Shown here: positions 52,220-61,150 of the stretch, piece after piece
How positions within the stretch are numbered: position 1 is the first letter of the stretch
Layout of the letters: every line of letters begins with the position of its first letter
Assembly (NCBI RefSeq): GCF_022524485.1
Contig: NZ_JAKXMK010000001.1
Span: 62,001-126,000, forward strand
Direction of reading: 5' to 3'
DNA: 64,000 nt
Origin: Pseudonocardia alaniniphila
GTDB taxonomy: Bacteria > Actinomycetota > Actinomycetes > Mycobacteriales > Pseudonocardiaceae
Position numbers and translations under genes: made by a program
Notes under the pieces: model-generated
Seen by the model: the letters and a program-made list of their open reading frames with translations, nothing else
Told to the model about the DNA's origin: nothing
The model's database searches: none

Positions 52220-52820
52220 CTGCTGACCACCGGTCGTTCTCCAACCGGCGCGCGAGCCGCCGGAGGCCGCGGTGCGCAGCGACCCTTACGGTGCCGGGGC
52301 GCTTGCCGAGCACCCGGGCCGCCGCCGGGGCGTCGAGCCCGACGACCGCGCGCAGCAGGACGGCCTCGGCCTCGGCCTGTGGCAGAGCCAGAATGTGCTC
52401 CATCGCCCAACGGGTGGACAGCGCCTCCATCCCCGCGTCGTACGGTTGTCGCGGTTCGGGCACGGCGGCGAGAACGGCGATATCGGCCGGCGACGCAGGA
52501 CGCCTGGTTCGCGTGCGCGTCGCATCCATCGCCCGGTTGCGGCAGATCGTGCTCACCCAGCCGCGGAACCCGTCGAGATCACCGACGAAGCCTCGCAGGT
52601 CGCGCGTGACCTGCAGCCATGTCTCGGCCGTCACGTCCTCGGCCTCGCCGCCCACCAGCACGGTGGCGTAGCGCAGCAGCCGAGGCTGGAGATCCCGGTA
52701 CAGAACCACGAACCCCGCCTCGTCGCCGCGACGGGCCGCACACAGTGCCTCGTCCAGGTCGGGATCGGCAGGGTCCGGTTGGGGCCCGGGCGGGGCCATT
52801 TCGCCCGCGGCAGCGCGCAC
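52203..52820 (-). CDS. ECF-type RNA polymerase sigma factor
   Basis: 205 residues. Region 2: FVVLYRDLQPRLLRYATVLV, AEDVTAETWLQVTRDL, FRGWVSTICRNRAMDATR; region 4: ALPQAEAEAVLLRAVVGLDA and GKRPGTVRVAAHRGLRRLAR. No C-terminal extension. GTG at 52820 with GGAGGA five bases upstream. Overlaps its anti-sigma partner. Target regulon unknown. Confidence 0.9.
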   Translation of the reverse strand: MRAAAGEMAPPGPQPDPADPDLDEALCAARRGDEAGFVVLYRDLQPRLLRYATVLVGGEAEDVTAETWLQVTRDLRGFVGDLDGFRGWVSTICRNRAMDATRTRTRRPASPADIAVLAAVPEPRQPYDAGMEALSTRWAMEHILALPQAEAEAVLLRAVVGLDAPAAARVLGKRPGTVRVAAHRGLRRLARRLENDRWSAGDEHA

Positions 52821-52982
52821 GCGTCCTCCACGTCGGTCGGGGACGGAAGGTGCGGAGCAATGGGGGAGCGCAACCGCTGACCGTCCGCCCCCTCAGCGCC
52901 GTGGACGCCGAGACCGTTACGCGGCCGGTCCGCCGATTTCGATCGAGGCTCGTGGGCCTGCCGGCGCAGCCAAGCGCCCGGC

Positions 52983-54617
52983 CTACGCGGCCCCGGCCTC
53001 GCGGACGGCCTCGCGCTGCATCTCGATGCCGGTCTTCGTCCGCAGCGGGACCTCCTTGATGGCGAGTACCGCAATCAGGGTGAACACCGACAGGACGGCT
53101 GCGACCAGGAAGATCTGCGAGGTGGCATCGCCGTAGGCGGCCCTGACGATGTCGGCGAGGGCGTCGGGCAGTTCGTTGAGGCTCCCGATCCCGACGCTGC
53201 CGGCGTCGCCACCGGCTGGGACCGGTACGCCGGCCGTGGTGATGCCGAGCACGGTCAGGTCGGTCACTCGCGCGGCGAGCACGGCTCCCAGCACGGACAC
53301 ACCCACCGTCCCGCCCAGCGACCGGAAGAAGGAGACCGTCGAGGTGGCCGCACCGAGATCGGTGCCGGCCACGGTGTTCTGCACGGCGAGCACGAGGTTC
53401 TGCATCGTCATGCCCATTCCGGTACCGAGCAGGAAGAGGTAGCCGCTGAGCAGGACCATGTTCGTCGCGTGGTCGGTGGTGGCGAGCAGTCCGAATCCCG
53501 CGACCATGAGGATCGAGCCGCCGACGAGGAAGCCCTTCCACCGTCCGAGCCGGGTGATGAGCTGGCCGGACAGCGTGGACGAGAGCGTGGAGCCGATGAT
53601 CATCGGGAGTGTGAGCAGCCCGGCGGCGGTCGGGGAGTAGCCGCGGGCGATCTGGAAGTACTGGCCGAGGAAGACGGCACTGCCGAAGAGCGCCACCCCG
53701 ACGGCGATGCTGCCGACGGTCGCCAGCGTCGTGGTGCGGTCGCGGAACAGCCGCAACGGGATGATCGGCTCCTTCACCTTCATCTCGACGAACACGGCTG
53801 CGGCCAGCAGGGCGACGCCGATCCCGGCGAGCAGCAGCGACGTTCTCGACCCCCACGCGAACTCGGTGCCCGCGAGCGTCACCCAGATCAGCAGGTCACA
53901 GACACCGCCGGCGATGAGGGCCGCGCCGAGGTAGTCGATGTGGACGGGGCGCTTGATCACCGGGATGTTGAGGGTGCGCTGGACCACGATGAGCGAGACC
54001 AGCGCGAGCGGGGCCCCGACGAAGAAGCACCAGCGCCAGCCCAGCCAGCTCGTGTCGACGATGACGCCGCCGATCAGCGGTCCGGCCACCGTGGCGACGG
54101 ACATCACGCCTGCGATCGGCCCGGTGTAGCGGCCGCGCTCTCGGGGGCTGATCATCGCCGCGATGGCGATGACCACCAGCGCCTGCAGTCCCCCGAGCCC
54201 CAGGCCCTGTACGGTCCGCCACGCGATCAGGGTGTCGACCGACTGCGACAGACCGGCGAGCACCGAGCCGACCGTGAAGATCAGGATGGCGAGCTGGACC
54301 AGCAGCTTCTTGCTGAACAGGTCGGCGAGCTTGCCCCAGATCGGGGTGCTGGCGGTGGACGACAGCAGGGTCGCGGTGATGACCCAGGTGTACTGGTGCT
54401 GCGTCCCGTGCAGATCGGTGATGATCGTCGGCAGCGCGTTCGACACGATCGTCGAGGACAGGAACGCGGTGAACATCGCCAGCAGCATCCCGGAGAGTGC
54501 TTCCAGGGTCTGCCGGTGCGTCATCCGGCCGCTGTCCTCGGCGGATGACGGCTCCGCTGGATCGCGGGGTGGGGCAGTGGGCTGGGTGTCGGACACCCCG
54601 TCGGTAGACGTGGCCAA
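52983..54617 (-). CDS. DHA2-family (EmrB/QacA-like) 14-helix MFS exporter
   Basis: 544 residues. MLLAMFTAFLSSTIVSNALP in helix 1 and WRTVQGLGLGGLQALVVIAI in helix 4 are DHA2 signatures; WVITATLLSSTASTPIWGKL is also typical. Multidrug or metabolite export. The TTG at 54617 is chosen because GAGGAG lies eight bases upstream; the cytosolic N-terminus is Pro/Ser-rich. 49 bp downstream of a MarR gene in the same direction, an autoregulated efflux operon. Confidence 0.88.
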   Translation of the reverse strand: MATSTDGVSDTQPTAPPRDPAEPSSAEDSGRMTHRQTLEALSGMLLAMFTAFLSSTIVSNALPTIITDLHGTQHQYTWVITATLLSSTASTPIWGKLADLFSKKLLVQLAILIFTVGSVLAGLSQSVDTLIAWRTVQGLGLGGLQALVVIAIAAMISPRERGRYTGPIAGVMSVATVAGPLIGGVIVDTSWLGWRWCFFVGAPLALVSLIVVQRTLNIPVIKRPVHIDYLGAALIAGGVCDLLIWVTLAGTEFAWGSRTSLLLAGIGVALLAAAVFVEMKVKEPIIPLRLFRDRTTTLATVGSIAVGVALFGSAVFLGQYFQIARGYSPTAAGLLTLPMIIGSTLSSTLSGQLITRLGRWKGFLVGGSILMVAGFGLLATTDHATNMVLLSGYLFLLGTGMGMTMQNLVLAVQNTVAGTDLGAATSTVSFFRSLGGTVGVSVLGAVLAARVTDLTVLGITTAGVPVPAGGDAGSVGIGSLNELPDALADIVRAAYGDATSQIFLVAAVLSVFTLIAVLAIKEVPLRTKTGIEMQREAVREAGAA

Positions 54618-54666
54618 GGTCGTTCTCCTCGTACTTCGAGTGTTCGGCGAGCGGCCGCCGGTCGCG

Positions 54667-55152
54667 TCAGCGCGCGGCGGGCGTCGTCGGGTGGGGGAGT
54701 GCCGGGCGGGACGGGGCCGGCGCCGACTGCCGAAGGTCGTCGGCGAGCCGATGGAGCGACGCCACCAGATGGTGGGCGTCCTCGTCGTCCCAGTCCTCGA
54801 GCGCCTGCGCGACCCATCCGATCCACTCGCCCCTGTACCGGGCGATGGCGTCGCGTCCTGCGTCCGTGATGCCCAGAAGCTGCGCCCGGCCGTCGACCGG
54901 GTCGGGTCGGCGGGCCACGAAGCCCGAGCGCGCAAGCGTCGCGACCTGCCGGCTCACCACCGACGGGTCGACGCAGAGGCGTTCGGCCAGCTCGCCCATG
55001 CGCTGCTCCCCGTGCCGGTCGAGCGCGACGAGCGTGGTGACGGACGCGCCGGGCAGATCACCGAACAGCGCTGCTTGTCTGGCGCCCCGTCCTGTACGGA
55101 CGATCGTCCGCAGCGCCTCGATGAGATCCGCGGCGGTCGTCGACGCGATCAC
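54667..55152 (-). CDS. MarR-family regulator of the exporter
   Basis: 161 residues. RMGELAERLCVDPSVVSRQV then ATLARSGFVARRPDPVDGRA form the winged helix. GTG at 55152 with GGAGG six bases upstream. A perfect palindrome at 55180-55197 lies 28 bp before the start, a probable autoregulatory site. Confidence 0.88.
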   Translation of the reverse strand: MIASTTAADLIEALRTIVRTGRGARQAALFGDLPGASVTTLVALDRHGEQRMGELAERLCVDPSVVSRQVATLARSGFVARRPDPVDGRAQLLGITDAGRDAIARYRGEWIGWVAQALEDWDDEDAHHLVASLHRLADDLRQSAPAPSRPALPHPTTPAAR

Positions 55153-55179
55153 TGTCCCCCTCCATGGTTGATACATGCA

Positions 55180-55197
55180 AACTAACTCAAGTTAGTT
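55180..55197. promoter_or_regulatory. Perfect 18-bp MarR-type operator
   Basis: AACTAACT-CA-AGTTAGTT, 8-bp perfect arms, in an AT-rich island between the MarR/exporter operon and the end of the MftD-like gene. Confidence 0.7.
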
Positions 55198-55235
55198 GTA
55201 TGTAGCAACCTTCAGAAGTGTGGTTCTGGCGAGCC

Positions 55236-56414
55236 CTACTTCTGCGCGGCCCGGGTGAAGCCCTCGGGGACCACGAGGTCGTCGGGGCTGAGCTCGTGGA
55301 TCGAGGTTCTGCCCAGGCCGAGGAGGGTTTCGTCGATTCCGCTGCGGAGGATGGCGAGGACGTTGCTGACGCCCTTCTCGCCGCCCGCGGCCATGCCCCA
55401 GAGGTAGGCGCGTCCGATCATGACGGCGCGGGCGCCGAGTGCGAGGGCTTTGACCACGTCGCTGCCGCGGCGGATGCCGCCGTCGAGAAGGATCTCGATC
55501 TGGTTGCCGACGGCGTCGGCGACGGCGGGCAACAGCCGGATCGTGGCCGGGGTGGAGTCGAGGTTGTTGCCGCCGTGGTTGGACACCGAGATCGCGGTGG
55601 CGCCGATGTCGACCGCGCGGCGGGCGTCGTCGGGATGGGTGATGCCTTTGAGCATGAACGGCCCGCCCCACTGCTCGCGCAGCCAGGCGAGGTCCTGCCA
55701 GGTCGGCAGGGGGGTGGACATCCATTGCCCGTAGGCGCCGAAGAACGTGGGCACCTGCTCGCCCGGTGCGACGAGGTTGGGCACGCCGAGGTCGGGCAGC
55801 TTGCCGTGCTTGAGCCACTGCAGCAGGTAGGCGGGTTTGAGCGCCACCTGGGGGGCGTAGCGGGCCATCGCCCTGAGGTCGAGCTTGTCGGGGATGAAGG
55901 GGCTGCCCCAATCGCGGCGTGAGTCGAACACCCAGTCGAGGGTGACGATCAAGCCCTTCGCACCTGCGGTGCGGGCGCGTTCGGCGCGGGCGAGGATGGC
56001 GTCGCGGTCGCCCACCCAGTAGGTCTGGAAGAAGAGCTTGTCGTTCGCGGCCGCGACGTCCTCCACCGGCTTGGACGCGAACGAGGACAGGCCCATCGCG
56101 GTGCCCGCACCCGCAGCCGCGCGGGCCACGGCGACCTCTCCGTCGGGGTCGACGGCCTGCACCCCGGTGGGGGAGATCAGCACGGGGAAGCTGACCTCTT
56201 GGCCCATCACGGTGGTGGCGAGCTCGCGGGCCGCGGGCAGGTCGGCGACGTGCGGACGGAAGCCCAGCTCGGTGAAGGCGGCGACGTTGTCGTCCATCGT
56301 GACGCCGGCCTCGGCGCCAGCCACGAGCGCGAGGTAGACGCCCTTGGGCAGTCGCCGCTTCGCGCGCCGCTGCGCTTCCGCGACCGTCTCGAACCAGTCC
56401 CTGGTGCTGGCCAT
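55236..56414 (-). CDS. MftD-like FMN-dependent alpha-hydroxyacid dehydrogenase family protein
   Basis: 392 residues, FMN TIM barrel. WFETVAEAQRRAKRRLPKGV and SVSNHGGNNLDSTPATIR (GGNN where lactate oxidases have GGRQ) are typical of MftD, the mycofactocin-pathway enzyme that oxidises the peptide-derived core. Follows the mycofactocin-type SDR by one base. None of the other mycofactocin genes is in the window, so this is either a second MftD or a related dehydrogenase feeding on mycofactocin. Confidence 0.8.
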   Translation of the reverse strand: MASTRDWFETVAEAQRRAKRRLPKGVYLALVAGAEAGVTMDDNVAAFTELGFRPHVADLPAARELATTVMGQEVSFPVLISPTGVQAVDPDGEVAVARAAAGAGTAMGLSSFASKPVEDVAAANDKLFFQTYWVGDRDAILARAERARTAGAKGLIVTLDWVFDSRRDWGSPFIPDKLDLRAMARYAPQVALKPAYLLQWLKHGKLPDLGVPNLVAPGEQVPTFFGAYGQWMSTPLPTWQDLAWLREQWGGPFMLKGITHPDDARRAVDIGATAISVSNHGGNNLDSTPATIRLLPAVADAVGNQIEILLDGGIRRGSDVVKALALGARAVMIGRAYLWGMAAGGEKGVSNVLAILRSGIDETLLGLGRTSIHELSPDDLVVPEGFTRAAQK

Positions 56415-56415
56415 C

Positions 56416-57231
56416 TCAGAACTCCGTCACGCCGGCGTCGGGTGCGATCTCGTGCGCCGTGACGTACTTCGACTCGTCGGAGGCGAGGAACAGCACGGTG
56501 TCGGCGACGTCCTCGGGCTCCGTGCCCTCGACGGGCAGGAGGTTCGTGAACATCCCGCCCAGGCGGGGGTCGCCCGCTATCACCCTGCCGAGCACGGCCT
56601 GCATGTCTCCGGAGCCCATCGGGGTGTTCACGCCGGTCGGGTGCACGCTGTTGACCCGGATGTGGTGCTGGGCCAGTTCGGCGGCGAACGCCTTGGCCAT
56701 GCCGCGCACGGCGAACTTGCTGGTGGTGTACGGGACCATGAACGGCTGCACCTTCAGGCCTGCGGCCGAGCTGATCAGGATGATGGAACCCCCGCCCGCG
56801 GTGACGAGGTGCGGGGCGCCCGCCATGACGGTGTTCCACACGCCGGTGACGTTCGTGCTGATCGTGTCGTCGAAGATCGTCGAGGTGACCTCGTTCCACG
56901 GCGCCGGAATGCAGATCCCGGCGTTGGCCACCACGATGTCGAGCCTTCCCAGCTCGGCGACCGCGTCGTCCACGGCCGTGCGCAGGGCGCCCAGGTCGCG
57001 GACGTCCAGCCGGCCGGTGATCACCCGGCGGTCGTGCTTCTCGACCAGGCGGGCGGTCTCCTCGAGGTCCGCGGGCGTCGCCGAGTCGTAGGCGACGCCG
57101 GGCAGCGGCGCGCACACGTCGATCGCGATGATGTCGGCGCCCTCGTGAGCCAGCCGGACGGCGTGCGCCCTGCCCTGCCCTCGCGCGGCGCCCGTGATCA
57201 GCGCGACCTTGCCTGCGACGCGTCCTTGCAT
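56416..57231 (-). CDS. Mycofactocin-coupled short-chain dehydrogenase
   Basis: 271 residues. VALITGAARGQGRAHAVRLA with EGADIIAIDVC is the hallmark of mycofactocin-coupled SDRs, which bind non-exchangeable NAD; VANAG, ISSAAG and YTTSK supply the active site. Oxidises an alcohol with mycofactocin as external electron acceptor. ATG at 57231; an upstream ATG at 57270 lacks family similarity. Operon with the MftD-like gene (1-nt gap). Confidence 0.87.
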   Translation of the reverse strand: MQGRVAGKVALITGAARGQGRAHAVRLAHEGADIIAIDVCAPLPGVAYDSATPADLEETARLVEKHDRRVITGRLDVRDLGALRTAVDDAVAELGRLDIVVANAGICIPAPWNEVTSTIFDDTISTNVTGVWNTVMAGAPHLVTAGGGSIILISSAAGLKVQPFMVPYTTSKFAVRGMAKAFAAELAQHHIRVNSVHPTGVNTPMGSGDMQAVLGRVIAGDPRLGGMFTNLLPVEGTEPEDVADTVLFLASDESKYVTAHEIAPDAGVTEF

Positions 57232-57302
57232 CGTTTCTCGCTCCCTCGGGTCGGTGGCCGGCGACTGCACAAGCGTGGCACCGCAGCGCTACCGCGCCGT
57301 TT

Positions 57303-57317
57303 TGGCATCGAGTGCCA
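57303..57317. promoter_or_regulatory. Inverted repeat in the SDR promoter
   Basis: TGGCA-TCGAG-TGCCA on the plus strand, 72-86 bp upstream of the SDR start and beside a TATAGT box on the minus strand. A plausible repressor site. Confidence 0.4.
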
Positions 57318-57364
57318 CTATAGGGATGACTGTCCGATATGCACCCACCGACACGGGAATGTGA

Positions 57365-59611
57365 TCAGTGATGGGAATGCCGTCGCATCTCCGATTCGGG
57401 CATGCGTGACCGGTCGGCAGGCAGTGGCACGCAGCCCTGCACCGCCGTGCCGGCACCCGGCCGCGAACGCACCTCGACCCGGCCGCCGACCGCGCGCATC
57501 CGGGCCTGCACGTTGCCCAGCCCGCGGCCCGGACCGGACCCCGCATCCTGGTCGTATCCCGGGCCCTCGTCGCGCACGGTGAAGCACAGCCGACCGTCGA
57601 TCGCCGACAGGCGCACCACGACGTCCGCGCCCGGCGCGTGCTTGCAGGCGTTGTTGACCGACTCCAGGCAGCTGAAGTACACGGCGGCCTCGACGGGGGC
57701 GGGGAACCGGCGGCCGGCGTCGAGGCCTGCGACGTCCAGCACGACCGGCGGCATGCTCAGGAGCTCGCGCTCCAGCGCCGCCACCAGACCGCGTTCGGCC
57801 AGGACCGGAGACGACACGCCGGTTGCCGTGGCGGCGAGCACCGCCTCCGTGCTCCCGATCTGCTCGGCGATCTGGTCGAGCCGGTTGCGGGCCTGCTCGA
57901 ACTGCGCCGTCTCGACCTGGTGCTCGGCGAGGCCCAGAGTCAGACGCAGGGACACGAGACGATGTTGCGCCCCGTCGTGCAGGTCACGCTCGATCCGGCG
58001 TCGTTCGCTGTCCATCTCCGCGATCGTCCGGCGCCGCGACACCGCGATGTCCTCGGCGCGCGCGAGCACCGCTCGGAGCTGGCGGTCGAGCTCGACTCCG
58101 GCCCGGTTCGCCTGCATCACCACGCCGAGGCTGTCGGCGATGTCCGTCAGCAGGCGCCGGCGTTGCGCGTACAGGCCGACGACCGCGCCGCGGTCCACGG
58201 CGATCGACCCGATGCGCTCCTCGCCGTGATGGACGGGCACCTCGATGAGGTCGTCGATGCCGGGGTCGGTGCCGTCCTCGGCCCACGAGTAGATGCGGTC
58301 GCGCAGCCCGGGCCGGATCACGGTCAGCCGGCACATGGTCGCCCCCAGGCCACGTGCGACGGCCTCCGCGACCCGTGCCAGATCCGGTCCGTCCCGTGGG
58401 GTGGAGCGCGACAGCTCCGTGATCCCGGCGAGCACGTTGTAAGGGGTCGGCCGGGTTCCGTACAGCAGCCGGTCGACCAACCTCTCGGCCCGGACGTGCA
58501 CGGGGAGGAACGACAGCGCTTCCAAGGCCGTTGCGAGCACCGCGACCACGACGACACCGCCGATGATGCCGGCGCTGACCATGACCCCGGCGATCACGCC
58601 GGCGATCGCCTCGACGACCGCGAACTCGCCGCCGACCAGCGCCACGACCAGCGTCGCGGCCAGCCACAGGCTGAGCACGCGCTCCGCGGTCCACAGCCCG
58701 GTCCGTCGGGTGACCACCAGTACCGCTGCAGCGACCGCGGACGACGCGAACCGCGCGAACCAGAACAGCAGCGCTGTCGGCTGCTCGATCCCGCCTGCCG
58801 CCTGCGCCGTCTGATCCTGGACGAGGGGACCGGTCCACCCGAGCTCCCACCACATCTGAGTGATCAACCCCAGCACGGCGGCCACCGGGAGCACGGCTGC
58901 CACCACGGTGAACAACAGCCGGGCCTGGGTGCGCTGCTCCGAGGTCAGACCGGCGCCGACGCGGTGTCGCGGTGTCACGGCCAGCGCGATCAGCGGGACG
59001 AGGAATCCGAAGAAGACCACGCAGCCGAGCGTGCGCGGCAGCAGAACGGTTCCGACGCCGACGAGCAGGAGCACGCCAAGACCCGTGGCGATCAGGCTCC
59101 TGCGCAGTCCGGAACCGGCCAGCGGGAGCTGTCCCGAGGGGAAGAGCAGCAAGGCCAGGACGTAGGACGCGCACGCGATGGCAGGCAGGACCACCAGGTA
59201 CAGGATCTCGACGGGCAGCCCCGTCGTCGCCTGCAGCACGACCGTTCCCGCGTACGCCTGCAGGTTGAACGCGCCGGCCGCCGCGATCATGGCGACGGCC
59301 AGCAGCCGGATGGGCCGGTCCTGACGACGGGAGGCCAGCAGAACTGTGGCGACGACGAGGTTGAGCACGCTGAACGAGTAGTCCAGCACAGCCTGATCGA
59401 GTGGCTCACTGAACGGCTTCGCGTCGAGCACGGCCCGGGCCCAGCCATCACCGCGCGCCGCGGCGTCGGCGAGGGCCGGTGCGCCGTCCGTGAGCAGCAC
59501 GAGGGCACCGCCCACCAGAAGGCTGATCGAGAGGACGACGCACGCCACGAACACCACCGCGTACCCCACGGTGGCAGGCCGGGACGGGCCGAGCTCTCTC
59601 ACCGCATCCAC
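57365..59611 (-). CDS. Membrane sensor histidine kinase (NarL/HisKA_3 type) with GAF domain
   Basis: 748 residues. N-terminal membrane region with about ten helices (1-370), GAF-like domain about 390-500, dimerisation helix RRRIERDLHDGAQHRLVSLR with phosphoacceptor His near 545, and a HATPase with NACKHAPGADVVVRL and GRGLGNVQARM. No response regulator is encoded beside it. Starts inside the end of the upstream kinase-like gene (13-nt overlap), so the two are one operon divergent from the putative peptide genes at 61151. Confidence 0.9.
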   Translation of the reverse strand: MDAVRELGPSRPATVGYAVVFVACVVLSISLLVGGALVLLTDGAPALADAAARGDGWARAVLDAKPFSEPLDQAVLDYSFSVLNLVVATVLLASRRQDRPIRLLAVAMIAAAGAFNLQAYAGTVVLQATTGLPVEILYLVVLPAIACASYVLALLLFPSGQLPLAGSGLRRSLIATGLGVLLLVGVGTVLLPRTLGCVVFFGFLVPLIALAVTPRHRVGAGLTSEQRTQARLLFTVVAAVLPVAAVLGLITQMWWELGWTGPLVQDQTAQAAGGIEQPTALLFWFARFASSAVAAAVLVVTRRTGLWTAERVLSLWLAATLVVALVGGEFAVVEAIAGVIAGVMVSAGIIGGVVVVAVLATALEALSFLPVHVRAERLVDRLLYGTRPTPYNVLAGITELSRSTPRDGPDLARVAEAVARGLGATMCRLTVIRPGLRDRIYSWAEDGTDPGIDDLIEVPVHHGEERIGSIAVDRGAVVGLYAQRRRLLTDIADSLGVVMQANRAGVELDRQLRAVLARAEDIAVSRRRTIAEMDSERRRIERDLHDGAQHRLVSLRLTLGLAEHQVETAQFEQARNRLDQIAEQIGSTEAVLAATATGVSSPVLAERGLVAALERELLSMPPVVLDVAGLDAGRRFPAPVEAAVYFSCLESVNNACKHAPGADVVVRLSAIDGRLCFTVRDEGPGYDQDAGSGPGRGLGNVQARMRAVGGRVEVRSRPGAGTAVQGCVPLPADRSRMPESEMRRHSHH

Positions 59612-60954
59612 GCCTCCACGGAAGCCTGCCCGACCTGAGGCTCGAGCCGGTCCGGCAACCAGGCATCGAGGACGACCACGCGCGCCGTCCCGTGCGCGGT
59701 GCTCCCATCGGCTCCGGCAGCGTGATCGATCAGTTCGAGCTCCCCTCCCAGCGCCGCGAGTCGCTCGGCGTCGCCTGCGAGCGCATCACGCACCTCCTGG
59801 GCAGTGACGACGGGCGCGGTGTCCTCGACATGCACGCTCAACCGGCCGTCGGCATGTTCGAGGTGCACCAGCAGCTCGCGCTCGGCGGGCCGGCCCGCGA
59901 GCTGCTGGATCGCCGAGGCGGTCAGGTAGTAGATCCCGGACTCGACCTCCCAGCTCAGCCGCCTGCCGAGGTCGCCGGTCAGCCGCACCGCCCGTGGCAG
60001 ATCCGCGGCCAGCTCCTCGAGAGCCGCCATCGGCCCCTGGTCCCGCAGAACCGCCGGGTAGACGCCACGGGCGATCACCCGGAACCGGTCGATCAGATCC
60101 TCGAGCCCGACGCGGGCCCGCTTCAGCGCATCCATCGCCGTTCCCGCCCGTTCCCGCCCCGGGGTGAGGACGGACCGCGCCCCGACCACCTCGTCCCGCA
60201 GTGCCGCGAGCCGATCGACGGTTGCGTACCCGAGCTCCACGACCAACCGGCGTCGTTCGATCTCGCGGGCATGGGCGAGACGTTGCTGGGACGCCTCGAG
60301 CTCGGAGGCCAGGTCGTCGGCCCGCCGGATCCGTTCCGCCAGCTCGGCGTTGAGCGCGACACTGCGCAGCAGCAGACCTGCCCCGTTCGCCACGTCGTGC
60401 ATCAGCCGCTTGTCCTCCGGGGTGATCGCGGCGTCCGGTTTCCCGATGGCCAGCACCGCGCGCAGCACCGGCCCGTCGAGCACCGGGACGACGTAGTCGG
60501 TGTCAGGTCGGCTGAGCAGGACAGCGAGGCTCTCGACGGTCGGCGGTGCGGTGTCGTGGGGTGGCTGGGCGGCCGCGCTGACGAGGCGGTCGTCGACGGC
60601 GAGCCATACGACGGTCCGGCTCGCTCCGGTGCCGCTCGCCACCACCTCCGTGAGTCCGGGGAGGGCCTGCTCGAGGGAGCCCGCGCGGATACGTGCCGCG
60701 GCCGCCGCCAGCGCGGAGTACGGCGTCACCTCGCGGTGGTGGGTCAACCGACCGACCAGACGGTCGACCCGCGGCCGCACCAGCCCGAGACCCACCACGC
60801 ACAGCGCGGCCGCCACGAAGGGCAGCAGCACGGCGAAGGACGCCGCGGATCCGAGCACCGTGCCGCCGCCCCGCACCACGACCGTCAGGACCACGGCCAC
60901 ACAAATGCTCACCAGCAGCGGCCGCGCCAGCTGCGCCACAATCGTCCGGTTCAT
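59599..60954 (-). CDS. Kinase-like GAF/HATPase protein lacking the phosphoacceptor His
   Basis: 451 residues. Two N-terminal membrane helices, GAF-like region (SRTVVWLAVDDRLVSAAAQP), then a long helix HAREIERRRLVVELGYATVD where the ERxLHDG motif of its partner should be: Leu-Gly-Tyr replaces Leu-His-Asp. The ATPase region is also degenerate (no clear N-box NxxKH; GTARVVVLDAW at the end). Probably a pseudokinase modulating the true kinase encoded directly downstream. Confidence 0.78.
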   Translation of the reverse strand: MNRTIVAQLARPLLVSICVAVVLTVVVRGGGTVLGSAASFAVLLPFVAAALCVVGLGLVRPRVDRLVGRLTHHREVTPYSALAAAAARIRAGSLEQALPGLTEVVASGTGASRTVVWLAVDDRLVSAAAQPPHDTAPPTVESLAVLLSRPDTDYVVPVLDGPVLRAVLAIGKPDAAITPEDKRLMHDVANGAGLLLRSVALNAELAERIRRADDLASELEASQQRLAHAREIERRRLVVELGYATVDRLAALRDEVVGARSVLTPGRERAGTAMDALKRARVGLEDLIDRFRVIARGVYPAVLRDQGPMAALEELAADLPRAVRLTGDLGRRLSWEVESGIYYLTASAIQQLAGRPAERELLVHLEHADGRLSVHVEDTAPVVTAQEVRDALAGDAERLAALGGELELIDHAAGADGSTAHGTARVVVLDAWLPDRLEPQVGQASVEAWMR

Positions 60955-61047
60955 CCCGCACCACCGGTCTCAGCCGGATCCGTCCGGCTGCTACACGCTA
61001 AACGCCCTGGTGGCCGTGGCCAAGGATGCTGCCGAAAGTAGGGTTTG

Positions 61048-61083
61048 CCCCCTCTGGCAGGGGGTTCTCCCGAAACGTTCGGG
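61048..61083 (+). promoter_or_regulatory. Two tandem hairpins/palindromes upstream of the peptide gene
   Basis: CCCCCT-CTGGC-AGGGGG at 61048-61064 and CCCGAA-ACG-TTCGGG at 61069-61083, in the 196 bp between the divergent kinase and peptide genes. The first could terminate or attenuate; the second looks like an operator. Confidence 0.4.
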
Positions 61084-61150
61084 GGTGTACTCCATCGCGG
61101 CGCCGACGCCGAGCAGGCACCCTCATCACGGAATGAACACAGGAGACGCC

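Noticed and set aside
57638..59638. A 666-codon plus-strand open frame opposite the sensor kinase
   Set aside because: Antisense to a well-supported kinase; composition (RGRRHAGCRGGEHRLRAPDL and the like) is typical of GC-driven noise.
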